A stretch of DNA of 64,000 nt from JANMOK01 sp031415055. GTDB taxonomy: Bacteria; Pseudomonadota; Alphaproteobacteria; Rhodobacterales; Rhodobacteraceae. Positions 44,372 to 53,529 of the stretch are shown here, piece by piece. The notes below the pieces were generated by a model. That model worked only from the letters and a program-made list of their open reading frames with translations. It was not told where the DNA came from and did no database searches. The stretch spans positions 70,736 through 134,735 of the forward strand of contig JANOQZ010000042.1 in NCBI GenBank assembly GCA_031415055.1. Reading direction: 5' to 3'. Numbering within the stretch: the first letter of the stretch is position 1; each line of letters opens with the position of its first letter. The position numbers were made by a program, and so were the translations under genes.

Positions 44372-45037
44372 TCAGGCCTCTTCATCATCAACGCTACTTT
44401 TTCGGCGAGACAGTTTTTGCTCAATGCAATCAAACGCTCTCGCTTTCGCCGCTACTATGCTTGGAAATTCGACGCTGCCCCGCTTTTCTCCAATTTTCAG
44501 CATGTATTGCTGCCCTTTTTTGAAAACTAGGACACGGAAACTGTCTTGGATGATTTTTTCATTTCCGTTACTATGAATTGTCCAACGACGCGATGAAACA
44601 AACCGCTTTCTTTTTTCCGCTCGTTTGCGACTTTCAGTTGCGATGTTGGTTTCGGTCAGGCGGTCACAACAATCTGTGCCAACACCAATCGTTCCCCACT
44701 TTTTGTGGAAAATAAAGAAAACGAATCTAATGCCGGTGCCGCAACAATCGCAATTGCCTGAAATATCGCCTAGATCGTCTTCGCCTATTAGCTCAAAACT
44801 AGAACTGGGCTGAATTATTCCGTGCTCTTTAGCATGGCACCCACGGCACAAGACTTTGCAACGATCATGTGGTGTGTCCCATACGTGCTTGCCTTTTAGA
44901 TATTCGATATGGTGAACTTGAAGCACTACTTTTTCACTTTGGTGCTTACCGCATTGAGAACACTCATTGTTTGCCAAGAGTATGGCGTCCTGTCGAAATG
45001 CACTCCATCGCGGATCGCGATATTGGCTTGTCGCCAT
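44372..45037 (-). CDS. HNH endonuclease-like protein with second zinc motif
   Basis: A 221-residue product from ATG 45037 (MATSQYRDPRW). The N-terminal HNH module has CSQCGKHQ, LQVHHIEYLKG, HDRCKVLCRGCHAKEHG: two zinc-binding Cys pairs around the His-His of the beta-beta-alpha-metal fold. A second module NCDCCGTGIRFVFFIFHKKW followed by GTDCCDRL is a four-cysteine knuckle. No associated methylase or phage gene is adjacent. It is an isolated accessory gene between GST and mtaB, with lower GC than both. It could be a solitary restriction-like nuclease or a homing-type enzyme, which is inference. Confidence 0.75.
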   Translation of the reverse strand: MATSQYRDPRWSAFRQDAILLANNECSQCGKHQSEKVVLQVHHIEYLKGKHVWDTPHDRCKVLCRGCHAKEHGIIQPSSSFELIGEDDLGDISGNCDCCGTGIRFVFFIFHKKWGTIGVGTDCCDRLTETNIATESRKRAEKRKRFVSSRRWTIHSNGNEKIIQDSFRVLVFKKGQQYMLKIGEKRGSVEFPSIVAAKARAFDCIEQKLSRRKSSVDDEEA

Positions 45038-45208
45038 TGAAGCTCCAATCAATCTCAAGTCCAAGAAATTAGGCCAGATTTTCGCCGATTCCTTGTATCA
45101 AATTTTAGTGGGTGCGCGGTCTTCGATCATACTGGAAACACAAGGTCAAACAAAACTCAGATTGTCGAATTTTTCAGTTAGCCGGTTCGTGCCACGTCTG
45201 TTTGATTT

Positions 45209-46468
45209 TCAGCCCACCCGCAATTGATTGCCTAGAACACCGCCAATCTTCGCCTCCACGATCTGCCCTATCGGCTGATTTGTACCAAACGCCACCTCGG
45301 TGAATCCTTCGGTACGGCCCATGCGCGGGCTTTCAAGCAGGATGGAATGGGCGCGGCCGACTTGAGATTTCAGGTGAGCCAGTTGTTGGGACGCTCCAAG
45401 GTCACGCAATCTTGCCGCGCGTTCCTTAATCGCTTTGCCGTGCACGGCTGGCATACGGGCGGCGGGCGTGCCTTGGCGGGCGGAATAGGGGAAGACATGT
45501 AGCCATGTCAGGCCGCATTCCTGCACAAGTTTTAGCGTGTTTTCGAACATCGCTTCGGTTTCGGTAGGGAAACCGGCGATGAAATCGGCCCCGAAAACGA
45601 TGTCGGGGCGGGCTTTTCGGGTATCTTCGCAAAAGCGGATTGAATCGTCACGGCTATGACGGCGTTTCATGCGTTTGAGGATCAGGTTGTCGCCCGCCTG
45701 CAAGCTGAGGTGCAGGTGGGGCATCAGGCGTATTTCGCTGGCAATGGCGTCGATCAGCGCGGGGTCGGCCTCGATTGAATCGATCGAGCTGATGCGCAGG
45801 CGCGGCAGATCGGGGACCAGTTTGAGGATGCGTTGCACAAGGTCACCCAAGCGCGGTTGACCGGGCATATCGGCCCCCCAAGAGGTAAGGTCAACGCCGG
45901 TCAGGACGACCTCGTTGTAGCCGCCGGCCACCAACCGGGTGATTTGTTCGACAACAACGCCTGCAGGGACCGAGCGGGAATTGCCGCGACCATAGGGGAT
46001 GATGCAAAAGGTGCAGCGATGGTCGCAGCCGTTTTGCACCTGAACATAGGCGCGGGCGCGGGTGCCGAAACCGTCGATCAAATGCCCGGCCGTTTCTGTG
46101 GCGGCCATGATGTCGTTGACGCGGATTTTTTCGGTCGGTCCGATCAGGTTTGGTACGGTGAGGTTGCGCCAAGTTTCGCCCTGCATTTTCTCCAGATTGC
46201 CGATCACCTGATCGACTTCGGGCATGTTTGCGAAAGTCGCAGGTTCGGTTTGGGCCGCGCAGCCGGTGACGATCATCCGCGCGTCCGGGTTTTCGCGCCG
46301 CAGTTTGCGGATGCGTTGCTTGGCTTGGCGCACGGCCTCGGAAGTGACGGCGCAAGTGTTGATGACGATGGCATTGTCGAGGCCAGCGGCGGTGCCCAGT
46401 TCGCGCATGGCTTCGGTTTCATACGCGTTCAGGCGGCAACCGAATGTTTCAAAGATCGGGGCGGTCAT
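45209..46468 (-). CDS. mtaB: tRNA t6A37 methylthiotransferase
   Basis: A 419-residue radical-SAM enzyme that converts t6A37 to ms2t6A37 in tRNAs such as tRNA-Lys(UUU). It has the N-terminal methylthiotransferase domain with FGCRLNAYE and cysteines for one 4Fe-4S cluster, the radical-SAM CxxxCxxC motif NGCDHRCTFCIIPYGRG, VVLTGVDLTSWG, and a C-terminal TRAM-like region. CR-N in place of the CQMN of MiaB marks the MtaB branch. Its ATG (46468) overlaps the dapF stop (ATGA). Confidence 0.95.
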   Translation of the reverse strand: MTAPIFETFGCRLNAYETEAMRELGTAAGLDNAIVINTCAVTSEAVRQAKQRIRKLRRENPDARMIVTGCAAQTEPATFANMPEVDQVIGNLEKMQGETWRNLTVPNLIGPTEKIRVNDIMAATETAGHLIDGFGTRARAYVQVQNGCDHRCTFCIIPYGRGNSRSVPAGVVVEQITRLVAGGYNEVVLTGVDLTSWGADMPGQPRLGDLVQRILKLVPDLPRLRISSIDSIEADPALIDAIASEIRLMPHLHLSLQAGDNLILKRMKRRHSRDDSIRFCEDTRKARPDIVFGADFIAGFPTETEAMFENTLKLVQECGLTWLHVFPYSARQGTPAARMPAVHGKAIKERAARLRDLGASQQLAHLKSQVGRAHSILLESPRMGRTEGFTEVAFGTNQPIGQIVEAKIGGVLGNQLRVG

Positions 46469-47304
46469 CTTATGCCCGCAAGGAATTCGGGCGAGAGGGT
46501 GCCCTCAAAGACCAGAGCCGTTGGCCCCGTCATCCAAACGCCGTCGTCGCGCCAGTCGATGTCCAACTTGCCACCATCAAGATGCAAAGTAATGGCGCGG
46601 TCGGTGTGGCCTTGGCGATGCAGCACCACCGTTGCCGCGCATGCACCAGAACCACAGGCCAAAGTCACCATGCCGCCACGTTCCCAGACCCGCATGCGGA
46701 CGTTTTTGCGGTCGAGAATCTGGCAGAATTCAACGTTGGTGCGTTGGGGGAATAGGGGGTGGTGTTCGATTTGTGGGCCGATTTGCGCCAAGTTGACTGC
46801 GGAAATGTCGGGCACAACAAATACGCAATGCGGGTTGCCCATTCCCGCGGCACCCGGTTTGCCGTCGATGGGAAGCGCATTTAGGTCCGCGTCGCGGGCC
46901 AGCGGCACCGTTTGCCAGGTCAGTTGCGGATGCAGCATGTTGACGCGAATTTGACCGTTTCCGGCATCTTCGCAATAAAGGTCGCCTCTTCCGGTGCACA
47001 GAATCAGGTTCTGTGCGTCGGTTTCAGCCAGCAGCAACTGGGCAACACAGCGGGTGGCGTTGCCGCATGCGTCAGCCATGCTGCCATCGGAATTCCAATA
47101 ATCGACCTCTGCTGCCACGCCATTGCCATTGCGGATCACCGCCAATTGGTCAAAGCCCACGCCACGATGTCGGTCGCCCAATGCCTTGGCCAAAGCGGCA
47201 TCGACCGGATCGACAACGTCACGCGCGTCGATCACGACAAAATCGTTGCCGAGCCCATGCATTTTGAGAAAGCGCAGCGGCACAATGGTGTTTGGTTGGT
47301 CCAT
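46465..47304 (-). CDS. dapF: Diaminopimelate epimerase
   Basis: A 279-residue enzyme that interconverts LL- and meso-diaminopimelate for lysine and peptidoglycan. The two catalytic cysteines are visible in ADACGNATRC and LACGSGACAA. The N-terminus FLKMHGLGNDFVVID and GVGFDQLAVI are typical. I take ATG 47304 (MDQPNTIVPL); an upstream ATG at 47328 has little support. It is coupled to mtaB through a 4-base overlap. tRNA-Lys(UUU) begins about 115 bases upstream on the other strand. Confidence 0.96.
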   Translation of the reverse strand: MDQPNTIVPLRFLKMHGLGNDFVVIDARDVVDPVDAALAKALGDRHRGVGFDQLAVIRNGNGVAAEVDYWNSDGSMADACGNATRCVAQLLLAETDAQNLILCTGRGDLYCEDAGNGQIRVNMLHPQLTWQTVPLARDADLNALPIDGKPGAAGMGNPHCVFVVPDISAVNLAQIGPQIEHHPLFPQRTNVEFCQILDRKNVRMRVWERGGMVTLACGSGACAATVVLHRQGHTDRAITLHLDGGKLDIDWRDDGVWMTGPTALVFEGTLSPEFLAGIR

Positions 47305-47418
47305 CGCGGTTCTATAGTCGTTTTGCAATTTGGAAACCAGATGGCGGCAGGTGCGCCAATTTAGCCCCTAATCCACCCTTGACCCCACACCGCACACCGC
47401 CTAGTAACTGCGCCGGTT

Positions 47419-47494
47419 GGGCCGGTAGCTCAGTTGGTAGAGCAACTGACTTTTAATCAGTAGGTCTCGGGTTCGAGCCCCGACCGGCTCACCA
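47419..47494 (+). tRNA. tRNA-Lys (anticodon UUU)
   Basis: A complete 76-base cloverleaf with encoded CCA. The acceptor stem GGGCCGG pairs with CCGGCTC, the D arm is GCTC-AGTTGGTA-GAGC, the anticodon stem ACTGA/TCAGT has loop CTTTTAA (anticodon TTT at 47452-47454), and the T arm is CGGG-TTCGAG-CCCG. It is a substrate for both TsaD and MtaB, whose genes are in this window. Confidence 0.97.
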
Positions 47495-47535
47495 ATCTTT
47501 TCAAACAAATTTTGAATGTCAGACGCACACTTGAA

Positions 47536-47564
47536 CGGCGCGGCATTTGCTGCCGCGCCGAGTT
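47536..47564. terminator. Bidirectional intrinsic terminator
   Basis: A perfect ten-base GC-rich stem CGGCGCGGCA (47536-47545) and TGCCGCGCCG (47551-47560) with a 5-base loop. It lies between the 3' ends of tRNA-Lys (plus) and the sugar-binding protein gene (minus). On the plus strand it is followed by AGTTTT, on the minus strand by TTCAAG, so it probably serves both. Confidence 0.75.
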
Positions 47565-47575
47565 TTGGCCCGAGA

Positions 47576-48682
47576 TCAGGCTTTGCCCCAGATTTTCTTG
47601 TATTCGTTCTGATAGCCGTTGCCGGGATCGAACGTGTTATTGGGGCCGCCGTCGAATTCGACATTGGCGTTGGTAACAACGTGCAAGGGCGAGACGTAGC
47701 CAGACCATTCGTCGCCAGCGAAAGCGCGGTTCAATTCGTCGACCAACTGCCAGCCTTGAAGGTTCAGAGGTTCGGCGACTGTTGCGGCTTGGTACTGACC
47801 GGCGCGGATGCGCTGATAGGCGGATTCAGACCCGTCTCCTGCCGAAACGTTGGTGGGACGACCGTCTCCGGCGATGCCGGCTGACGCCAAGGATGGTCCC
47901 ATGAAGTCGAAATAGAGGTCGTTGATCGCCAGCGAATGGGTCCATTTATCACCGTGCCGCTGCAACAACGACGTGGTCAATTGCGGCATGCGCTGCGAGG
48001 TTTCGGCGATGGGCGTATCGACCCATTCCACCGAGGTGCCGCCCAAGCTTTCGATGACTTCCTGCATCTTTTTGGCCTTGGCGATGGCGATGGCATAGGT
48101 TGAATCGGTGAAATAGACGCAGCCCGGTGCGCCGCCAGCGTCGATATAGGCCCACATTGCAGCAGCGGTTGAAACCTGCATCGGGTCGGTGGTGACATTG
48201 GCGAAAATGCCCAAATCCGGCACGGGGCCGATGTTGGGAGATGAGTGCCATGAGACAACCGCAATACCGGCGGCTTTGGCGGCTTCCATCGAGGGGGCTT
48301 GTTCGACCGAATCAAAGCCGTTGATGATGATGCCATTGGGATTGAGCGCGAGGGCTTGGCCAAACGCCGCCGTGCGCCCGGCAACCGTGCCAGCGCCGTC
48401 AATAACGGTGACGGTCCAGCCAATGGCTGCAGCCGCCTCTTCAACGCCGTTGGTGGCACCAAGAATGCCACCGTTTTTCATATCACCGCCAAGCACGACA
48501 ATGGATTTGCCTTCTTGCGCAGCAGGGCCGGTCGTTGGACCATCCCACGTATCAACTTTCATCGCGTATTTATCGACGATGGCCTGTGCGTCGGACATCG
48601 AATCCGCCAGTGCATAGCGGGTTAATACCGGCACTGAAAAGCCTAGGGCAATGCCGCGAAGTAGTAGTCGTCTGCGATCCAT
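47576..48682 (-). CDS. Sugar ABC transporter substrate-binding protein
   Basis: A 368-residue periplasmic binding protein of the type 1 (ribose/RbsB) fold. The ATG at 48682 has a strong GGAGG site. The signal MDRRRLLLRGIALGFSVPVL contains a twin-arginine-like RRxLLxG, so Tat export is possible. The core has SIVVLGGDMKNGGILGATNG, NPNGIIINGFDS, ending with NTFDPGNGYQNEYKKIWGK. It hands a sugar or polyol to the permease and ATPase encoded upstream. The ligand is unknown; the neighbouring dehydrogenase points to an aldonate or alditol. Longer in-frame sequence upstream of the ATG belongs to the permease gene in another frame. Confidence 0.92.
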   Translation of the reverse strand: MDRRRLLLRGIALGFSVPVLTRYALADSMSDAQAIVDKYAMKVDTWDGPTTGPAAQEGKSIVVLGGDMKNGGILGATNGVEEAAAAIGWTVTVIDGAGTVAGRTAAFGQALALNPNGIIINGFDSVEQAPSMEAAKAAGIAVVSWHSSPNIGPVPDLGIFANVTTDPMQVSTAAAMWAYIDAGGAPGCVYFTDSTYAIAIAKAKKMQEVIESLGGTSVEWVDTPIAETSQRMPQLTTSLLQRHGDKWTHSLAINDLYFDFMGPSLASAGIAGDGRPTNVSAGDGSESAYQRIRAGQYQAATVAEPLNLQGWQLVDELNRAFAGDEWSGYVSPLHVVTNANVEFDGGPNNTFDPGNGYQNEYKKIWGKA

Positions 48683-48708
48683 AGTTTCCTCCCGGTTGGA
48701 TACATCGT

Positions 48709-49764
48709 TTAGCTTGGTGGTTTGGGTCGTTCCTGCTCTTTCATTTTTTGTGCGGTCCCGCGTTTGCGTTGGGCATAGCCGGCGATACCGATGGCGACCA
48801 ACAGGGTCATGCCGTTGAACATTGGCTCGACCCAGAATGATCCGCCGAATTGTTGGATGCCCGAAATGCCAACGGCGAGGATGATGACACCGACAAGTGT
48901 GCCCCAGACGTTGACCCGGCCCGGTTTGATGGTGGTTGAGCCAAGAAATGCGCCTACCAAAGCAGGCAGCAGATATTCCAACCCGACGCTGGCTTGGCCA
49001 ATGCGCAAACGCGATGCCAGCAGAACGCCTGTAAGGGCCGTCAGAGTGCCGGAAGCGATAAAGGCCCCCATCACATAGCGGCGCACTGGAATGCCATTCA
49101 GCGCCGCTGCTTTGGGGTTTGCGCCGATGGCGTAAAGATAACGACCGACCGGCAAGTATTCGTAGATCAGCCACATCACCAAGGCGACGAAAAGCACATA
49201 GTAGCCGGTGATAGGCAGACCGAAGACCATCGTTGAACTAAGATTATAAAAGCCGTCGGGAACGACGCCGACAACTTGCCGACCGCCGGTATGCCACAGG
49301 GCGACGGCGTATAGAATTGTGCCGGTGCCCAGTGTGGCGATGAACGAGTCTATCTGCGCCACTTCGACGAGGAATCCGTTGATAATTCCCACCATTGCAC
49401 CAAGACAGAGCACGATTAACACAGTAATCGGCCAAGGAATGCCAAACATGGTTTGCAAACTGATGGCCAGAATATGCCACAGCACAATGCCATAACCGAC
49501 CGTCAAATCGATTCGCCCCGCGCTCATCGGGATCATCGCGCCAAGCGAAAGCAGAGCAATTATGGCTTTGTCGGAGATTATGGAACGCGCGTTCAGCAGG
49601 GTTGGGAAAGTGTTTGGCAACAGAATCGAAAACAGGACGATCAGTGTAATCGTCAACAGCACCAAGCCGTAGGTAGGGACGAGGCGGAATATTCGCGCTG
49701 TAGGCGACAATTTTTTCAATTCGTGCTGTGTGGGTTCAAGCGCGTTGGATTGGATCGACTGCAT
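48709..49764 (-). CDS. Sugar ABC transporter permease (RbsC family)
   Basis: A 351-residue inner-membrane permease with about nine hydrophobic segments. It has the RbsC-type GTGTILYAVALWHTGGRQVV and the conserved YAIGANPKAAALNGIPVRRY loop that contacts the ATPase, plus GVLLASRLRIGQASVGLEYL and ALVGAFLGSTTIKPGRVNVW. It would form a homodimer served by the double ATPase. The gene sits between ATPase (ends 49766) and binding protein on one transcript. Confidence 0.94.
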   Translation of the reverse strand: MQSIQSNALEPTQHELKKLSPTARIFRLVPTYGLVLLTITLIVLFSILLPNTFPTLLNARSIISDKAIIALLSLGAMIPMSAGRIDLTVGYGIVLWHILAISLQTMFGIPWPITVLIVLCLGAMVGIINGFLVEVAQIDSFIATLGTGTILYAVALWHTGGRQVVGVVPDGFYNLSSTMVFGLPITGYYVLFVALVMWLIYEYLPVGRYLYAIGANPKAAALNGIPVRRYVMGAFIASGTLTALTGVLLASRLRIGQASVGLEYLLPALVGAFLGSTTIKPGRVNVWGTLVGVIILAVGISGIQQFGGSFWVEPMFNGMTLLVAIGIAGYAQRKRGTAQKMKEQERPKPPS

Positions 49765-49765
49765 G

Positions 49766-51259
49766 CTATGCCGCCTCTGACGCTGAAGCGGCGTGGATCA
49801 GGGCTTGGTTTGAGAGGGCGTCGCTTGCCAGCTCGGCCACGATCAACCCCCGCGAAAATACCAAGGCACGGTGGCAGATATGGGCGACTTCTTCAAAGTC
49901 GGTCGAAACGACAATAACGGTTAAGCCGTTCTGCAACGCCTTACCAATCAACCGATAGATTTCCGACTTGGCACCGACGTCGACGCCGGCAGTGGGATCT
50001 TCGGCGATCAGAACTTTTCGACCGGTCGAAAGCCACCGACCGACAACGACTTTTTGTTGGTTGCCGCCGGAAAGCGCTTCGAGGGGCAAATACGGGTCGT
50101 TGGGGCGCAGACCGACATCGGCACCGACCGATCTTGTCCGATTGATTTCGGTGCGCGGACGCAGAAATCCACTCAATTTCCTGCCAGTTGCCCAAGGATT
50201 GAGGAAGGTATTTTCACGGATGGAAAGTGCGGCGGCGACACTTTCTTCACCCCGGTCGCGGGCGATAAGACCAATCCCGGCGTTCAGGGCTTTTTCCGGT
50301 GATGTTAGGTCAATTTGTTGACCGTCTAGAAATACTGCACCGATGTGATCCAGCGCCCCAAACAGGGCGCGTCCGACGGCTTCTTGCCCAGCACCGCGAA
50401 GGCCAACCAGACCCAAGACTTCGCCATTTCGGGCGGCAAAACTGACGGGGCCCACTCCGACGGCACAAAGGTTTTCGACTCGCATGGTTTCATTGCCGTA
50501 ATGCTGCTCGGGCCGGTAGTAAAGTTCTTTGACCTCACGCCCAACGATCTTGTCGACGAGTTCCTTTGGGGTGGTTTCGGCGACCAGTTTGTTGGCGACC
50601 AAATTCCCGTCGCGCAGCACGGCGACGCGGTCGGCGAGACGAAAAATCTCGTCCAAACGGTGCGAAACATAAATCATGCCAACGCCCCGATCACGCAACG
50701 AATGCAGCACTTCGAAAAGGCGTTCGACCTCGTTGGCGGGCAGGCTGGCTGTTGGTTCGTCAAGTACCAGAACGTCGGCCTCGGCAGCGAGTGAGCGCGC
50801 AATGGCGACAAGCGACTTTTCCGTTCGGCTTAGGTCGCTTACCCGGCGCGACGGGTCAAAATCGCAACCTACAAGCGCCAAAGCGGTTTGAGCGCGTTTT
50901 TCGGTCGCTTTCCAATCGATGAACGGGCCTTTGCGCGAATAGCCTTGCGCCAGACCGACGTTTTCGCCCACCGACATCCACTCGATCAAGCCAAGGTCTT
51001 GATGAATGAACGCAACTTTCTGCCGTTCGTCGGGTTTGGGCGGCCGGTGGTGGTAGGGTTCGCCTTTGAAGTGAATGCTGCCCACATCGGGCGCGTGAAT
51101 GGCCGCAAGGCATTTGATCAGCGTCGATTTTCCCGCGCCGTTTTCGCCCAAAAGCGCCAGAATTTCGCCAGCCGAAAGGTCAAGCGAAACCGAATTCAGC
51201 GCCGTTGTGCCGCCAAATCTTTTGGTGACGGCTTTGAATTCAATGAGTTTCGGCCCCAC
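49766..51259 (-). CDS. Sugar ABC transporter ATP-binding protein (RbsA family, two domains)
   Basis: A 497-residue protein with two ABC domains. The first has Walker A GENGAGKSTLIKC, a relaxed signature DLSRTEKSLVAIARSLAAE and Walker B VLVLDEPTASLP. The second has a degenerate P-loop (GLRGAGQEAVGRALFG), the strong signature LSGGNQQKVVVGRWL and VLIAEDPTAGVDVGAK. This asymmetry is standard for RbsA/MglA proteins. The start is GTG 51259, six bases after GGAGG; TTG 51274 upstream would overlap that site. It begins about 40 bases from the LacI-type operator at 51297. Confidence 0.94.
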   Translation of the reverse strand: MGPKLIEFKAVTKRFGGTTALNSVSLDLSAGEILALLGENGAGKSTLIKCLAAIHAPDVGSIHFKGEPYHHRPPKPDERQKVAFIHQDLGLIEWMSVGENVGLAQGYSRKGPFIDWKATEKRAQTALALVGCDFDPSRRVSDLSRTEKSLVAIARSLAAEADVLVLDEPTASLPANEVERLFEVLHSLRDRGVGMIYVSHRLDEIFRLADRVAVLRDGNLVANKLVAETTPKELVDKIVGREVKELYYRPEQHYGNETMRVENLCAVGVGPVSFAARNGEVLGLVGLRGAGQEAVGRALFGALDHIGAVFLDGQQIDLTSPEKALNAGIGLIARDRGEESVAAALSIRENTFLNPWATGRKLSGFLRPRTEINRTRSVGADVGLRPNDPYLPLEALSGGNQQKVVVGRWLSTGRKVLIAEDPTAGVDVGAKSEIYRLIGKALQNGLTVIVVSTDFEEVAHICHRALVFSRGLIVAELASDALSNQALIHAASASEAA

Positions 51260-51296
51260 CCAATTCCTCCGCAAACAGACTCTGGTGCAAGAACCA

Positions 51297-51310
51297 TGTT
51301 ATCGATAACA
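51297..51310. promoter_or_regulatory. LacI-type operator between transporter and dehydrogenase
   Basis: TGTTATCGATAACA is a perfect 14-base palindrome with the central CG typical of LacI/GalR-family operators. It lies between the divergent sugar ABC operon (start 51259) and the dehydrogenase gene (start 51424). A near copy occurs upstream of the LacI-family gene (53530-53543). Confidence 0.75.
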
Positions 51311-51423
51311 GGCTAAGTTCTGTTTTGCAGCGAGTCAATCCGCCATGGGTGAGGTTACGTCAAGATCGGTTGGACATTTGCCGTTATGTAGGTAGTTTGG
51401 CTTGCAAGAAACCGAGGGCCAAA

Positions 51424-52455
51424 ATGAAAGCAATTGTCATCCATAAGGCCCGCGATATTCGGGTTGAAGACCGTGGGATTGATACCGTTGGACCGGAGCA
51501 GGTTGCGGTTTCGATCGAGCGCGGTGGAATTTGCGGGTCAGATTTGCATTATTACTTGCATGGCGGTTTTGGCGCAATCAGGCTGCAAGAGCCGATGGTT
51601 CTGGGCCACGAAGTTTCGGGGATTGTTCGAGAAATTGGTCCAAACGTCAGCGACCTCAAGATCGGTGACAAAGTTGCCGTTAACCCGTCGCTGCCATGCG
51701 GAAGATGCAGTTACTGTCAGGTCGGTCACCAAAACCATTGCCTTGATATGCGGTTCTTTGGAAGCGCCATGCGCATGCCGCATGTGCAGGGAGCTTTTCA
51801 GCAGGTGCTGGTTGTGAAAGCCGGTCAGTGCCATCGGGTTGCGGACTCGGTTAGCCTTGAAGAGGCCGCCTTTGCCGAACCCTTTGCCGTGACATTGCAT
51901 GCAATCGTGCGCGCCGGTTCGCTGGCTGGGAAAAAGGTATTGGTGACCGGTTGCGGCCCAATCGGGGCGCTGACAATTGTGGCCGCAAGGGTGCATGGCG
52001 CGCAGGAAATAGTGGCGACGGATGTGTCGGATTTTACCCTTGGACTCGCGGCGCAGATGGGCGCAGATCGATGCGTCAAAGTTGGCGGCTCGACAGATAA
52101 TTTGGCAGAATTTATGGTAAGTAAAGGCACGTTTGACGTAATGTTTGAGGCGTCGGGCAATCAAACAGCGTTTCGGGGTGGGCTTGAGTGTTTGAAACCG
52201 CGCGGGACTTTGGTTCAGGTCGGGCTGGGCGGTGAAATGCAAGTGCCACAAAACACGATCGTCGCCAAAGAAATCGAGATTAAAGGGTCGTTTCGGTTTC
52301 ACGGCGAGTTTGCCTTGGCCGTGGATTTGATCAACCGACGCCGCGTTGATTTGAAACCTCTGCTGAGCGATGTGATTGCGCTGGATGACGCGGTGCGGGC
52401 ATTTGATTTGGCGGCAGATCGGTCGCGGGCGATGAAAGTGCAAATCGCCTTTTAG
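51424..52455 (+). CDS. Zinc-dependent alcohol dehydrogenase, L-idonate 5-dehydrogenase-like
   Basis: A 343-residue medium-chain dehydrogenase. Catalytic zinc ligands are in GGICGSDLHYYLHGGFGAI and LGHEVSGIVREIG, the structural zinc cysteines in CGRCSYCQVGHQNHC, and the NAD-binding motif in VLVTGCGPIGALTIVAARV. The N-terminal MKAIVIHKARDIRVED and HYYLHGGFGAIRLQEPMVLG closely follow L-idonate 5-dehydrogenases (IdnD), which oxidise L-idonate to 5-ketogluconate. Other polyol substrates cannot be excluded. ATG 51424 is chosen; earlier in-frame ATGs lie in the regulatory region. It faces the sugar ABC operon and is convergent with the LacI gene, two bases apart. Confidence 0.88.
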   Translation: MKAIVIHKARDIRVEDRGIDTVGPEQVAVSIERGGICGSDLHYYLHGGFGAIRLQEPMVLGHEVSGIVREIGPNVSDLKIGDKVAVNPSLPCGRCSYCQVGHQNHCLDMRFFGSAMRMPHVQGAFQQVLVVKAGQCHRVADSVSLEEAAFAEPFAVTLHAIVRAGSLAGKKVLVTGCGPIGALTIVAARVHGAQEIVATDVSDFTLGLAAQMGADRCVKVGGSTDNLAEFMVSKGTFDVMFEASGNQTAFRGGLECLKPRGTLVQVGLGGEMQVPQNTIVAKEIEIKGSFRFHGEFALAVDLINRRRVDLKPLLSDVIALDDAVRAFDLAADRSRAMKVQIAF

Positions 52456-52457
52456 GT

Positions 52458-53498
52458 TCACGCACTTTCCCGACCGATTACGCCAAATTCGGTTGTTATC
52501 AACTGTGCATTTAGGGAAATGCCTTTGCGTTCGCTCGCTATGGCGCGAAGCAGCAATTCACCTGTGCGTTTGCCGATTTCAAGGCAGTGGACCCCCACCG
52601 TGGTAATTCGTGGAACACAACAATCGGCAATTTCAAAGTCGCCGAACCCGGCAATGGCGATGCGATTTGGAACGTTCCAGTCGCGTCTTTGGCATTCCAT
52701 GATCGCGCCAAAAGCCGAAAGATCCGATACGCAAATGGCCGCGTCGACTTCGGGCCATTGAGCAATCAATTGCACGACTGCTTCGGCGCCTTGATTCATC
52801 GAAATCGGCGGAGTGCCGAATGAAATGACGCGGGCCGGGCCGAGGTTCAGTTCCGCGATCGCACGTTCGTAACCCGCACGACGGTCGGCCCCGCGGGTGT
52901 CGCGGTTGCTGGTACCGCCGATAAAGGCAATGCGGCGATAACCTTTGCTGTGCAGGTATTTGACCAAAGTTGCTGAGGCATCGGCATTGGAAAATCCGAC
53001 TACATGGCGGATCGGCGATAGCGGCAAGTCCCACGTTTCTATGACGGGAATCCCCGATTGCTGCAGTAGTTTACGAGAGCGAATCGTGTGCCGACCCCCG
53101 GTTACTACGATACCTTCGGGACGTCGGCGCAGCATGGATTCGATCAGTTGATCCTCTTTATCGATAGAATAATCAGTGTATCCTAACAGCAGTTGCAGGC
53201 CCGAGCCTTCAAGCGTTTCGGTCAACCCGCGAATTGTATCCGCAAAGTTGGAGTTGTTGATAGAGGGGATGAGGGCCGCGACAAAACCGGTGCGTTTCGA
53301 AGATAAGCTGCCGGCAGATTGGTCGAGCACATAACCTAGTTCTTCGACCGCTTTGATGATGCGGGCGCGGGTTGCCGATGCAATTGAAGTGCCGTTTTTA
53401 AGGGCGCGCGAAACCGTCATTGAGGAAACCCCTGCACGCCTTGCGACGTCGGCCATCGTCGGCGGCTTTGGCGAGGCGTTCAAATTTTCGTTTGCCAT
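52458..53498 (-). CDS. LacI-family transcriptional repressor
   Basis: About 346 residues. The N-terminal HTH TMADVARRAGVSSMTVSRAL and hinge helix (NGTSIASATRARIIKAVEEL) are classical LacI, followed by a periplasmic-binding-protein-like effector domain (GFVAALIPSINNSNFADTIR onward). Start is ATG 53498 (MANENL) or ATG 53516. It most likely controls the divergent ABC transporter and IdnD-like gene by binding TGTTATCGATAACA, and itself through the near copy at 53530-53543. The effector is probably the transported sugar acid or its product. Confidence 0.92.
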   Translation of the reverse strand: MANENLNASPKPPTMADVARRAGVSSMTVSRALKNGTSIASATRARIIKAVEELGYVLDQSAGSLSSKRTGFVAALIPSINNSNFADTIRGLTETLEGSGLQLLLGYTDYSIDKEDQLIESMLRRRPEGIVVTGGRHTIRSRKLLQQSGIPVIETWDLPLSPIRHVVGFSNADASATLVKYLHSKGYRRIAFIGGTSNRDTRGADRRAGYERAIAELNLGPARVISFGTPPISMNQGAEAVVQLIAQWPEVDAAICVSDLSAFGAIMECQRRDWNVPNRIAIAGFGDFEIADCCVPRITTVGVHCLEIGKRTGELLLRAIASERKGISLNAQLITTEFGVIGRESA

Positions 53499-53529
53499 TG
53501 AGTTTTGAGCTCGCACTGCGGGTCTTGAA

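Noticed and set aside
47576..49174. Longer (532-residue) version of the sugar-binding protein
   Set aside because: The extra N-terminal part overlaps the permease gene in another frame; ATG 48682 has GGAGG and is followed by a proper signal peptide.
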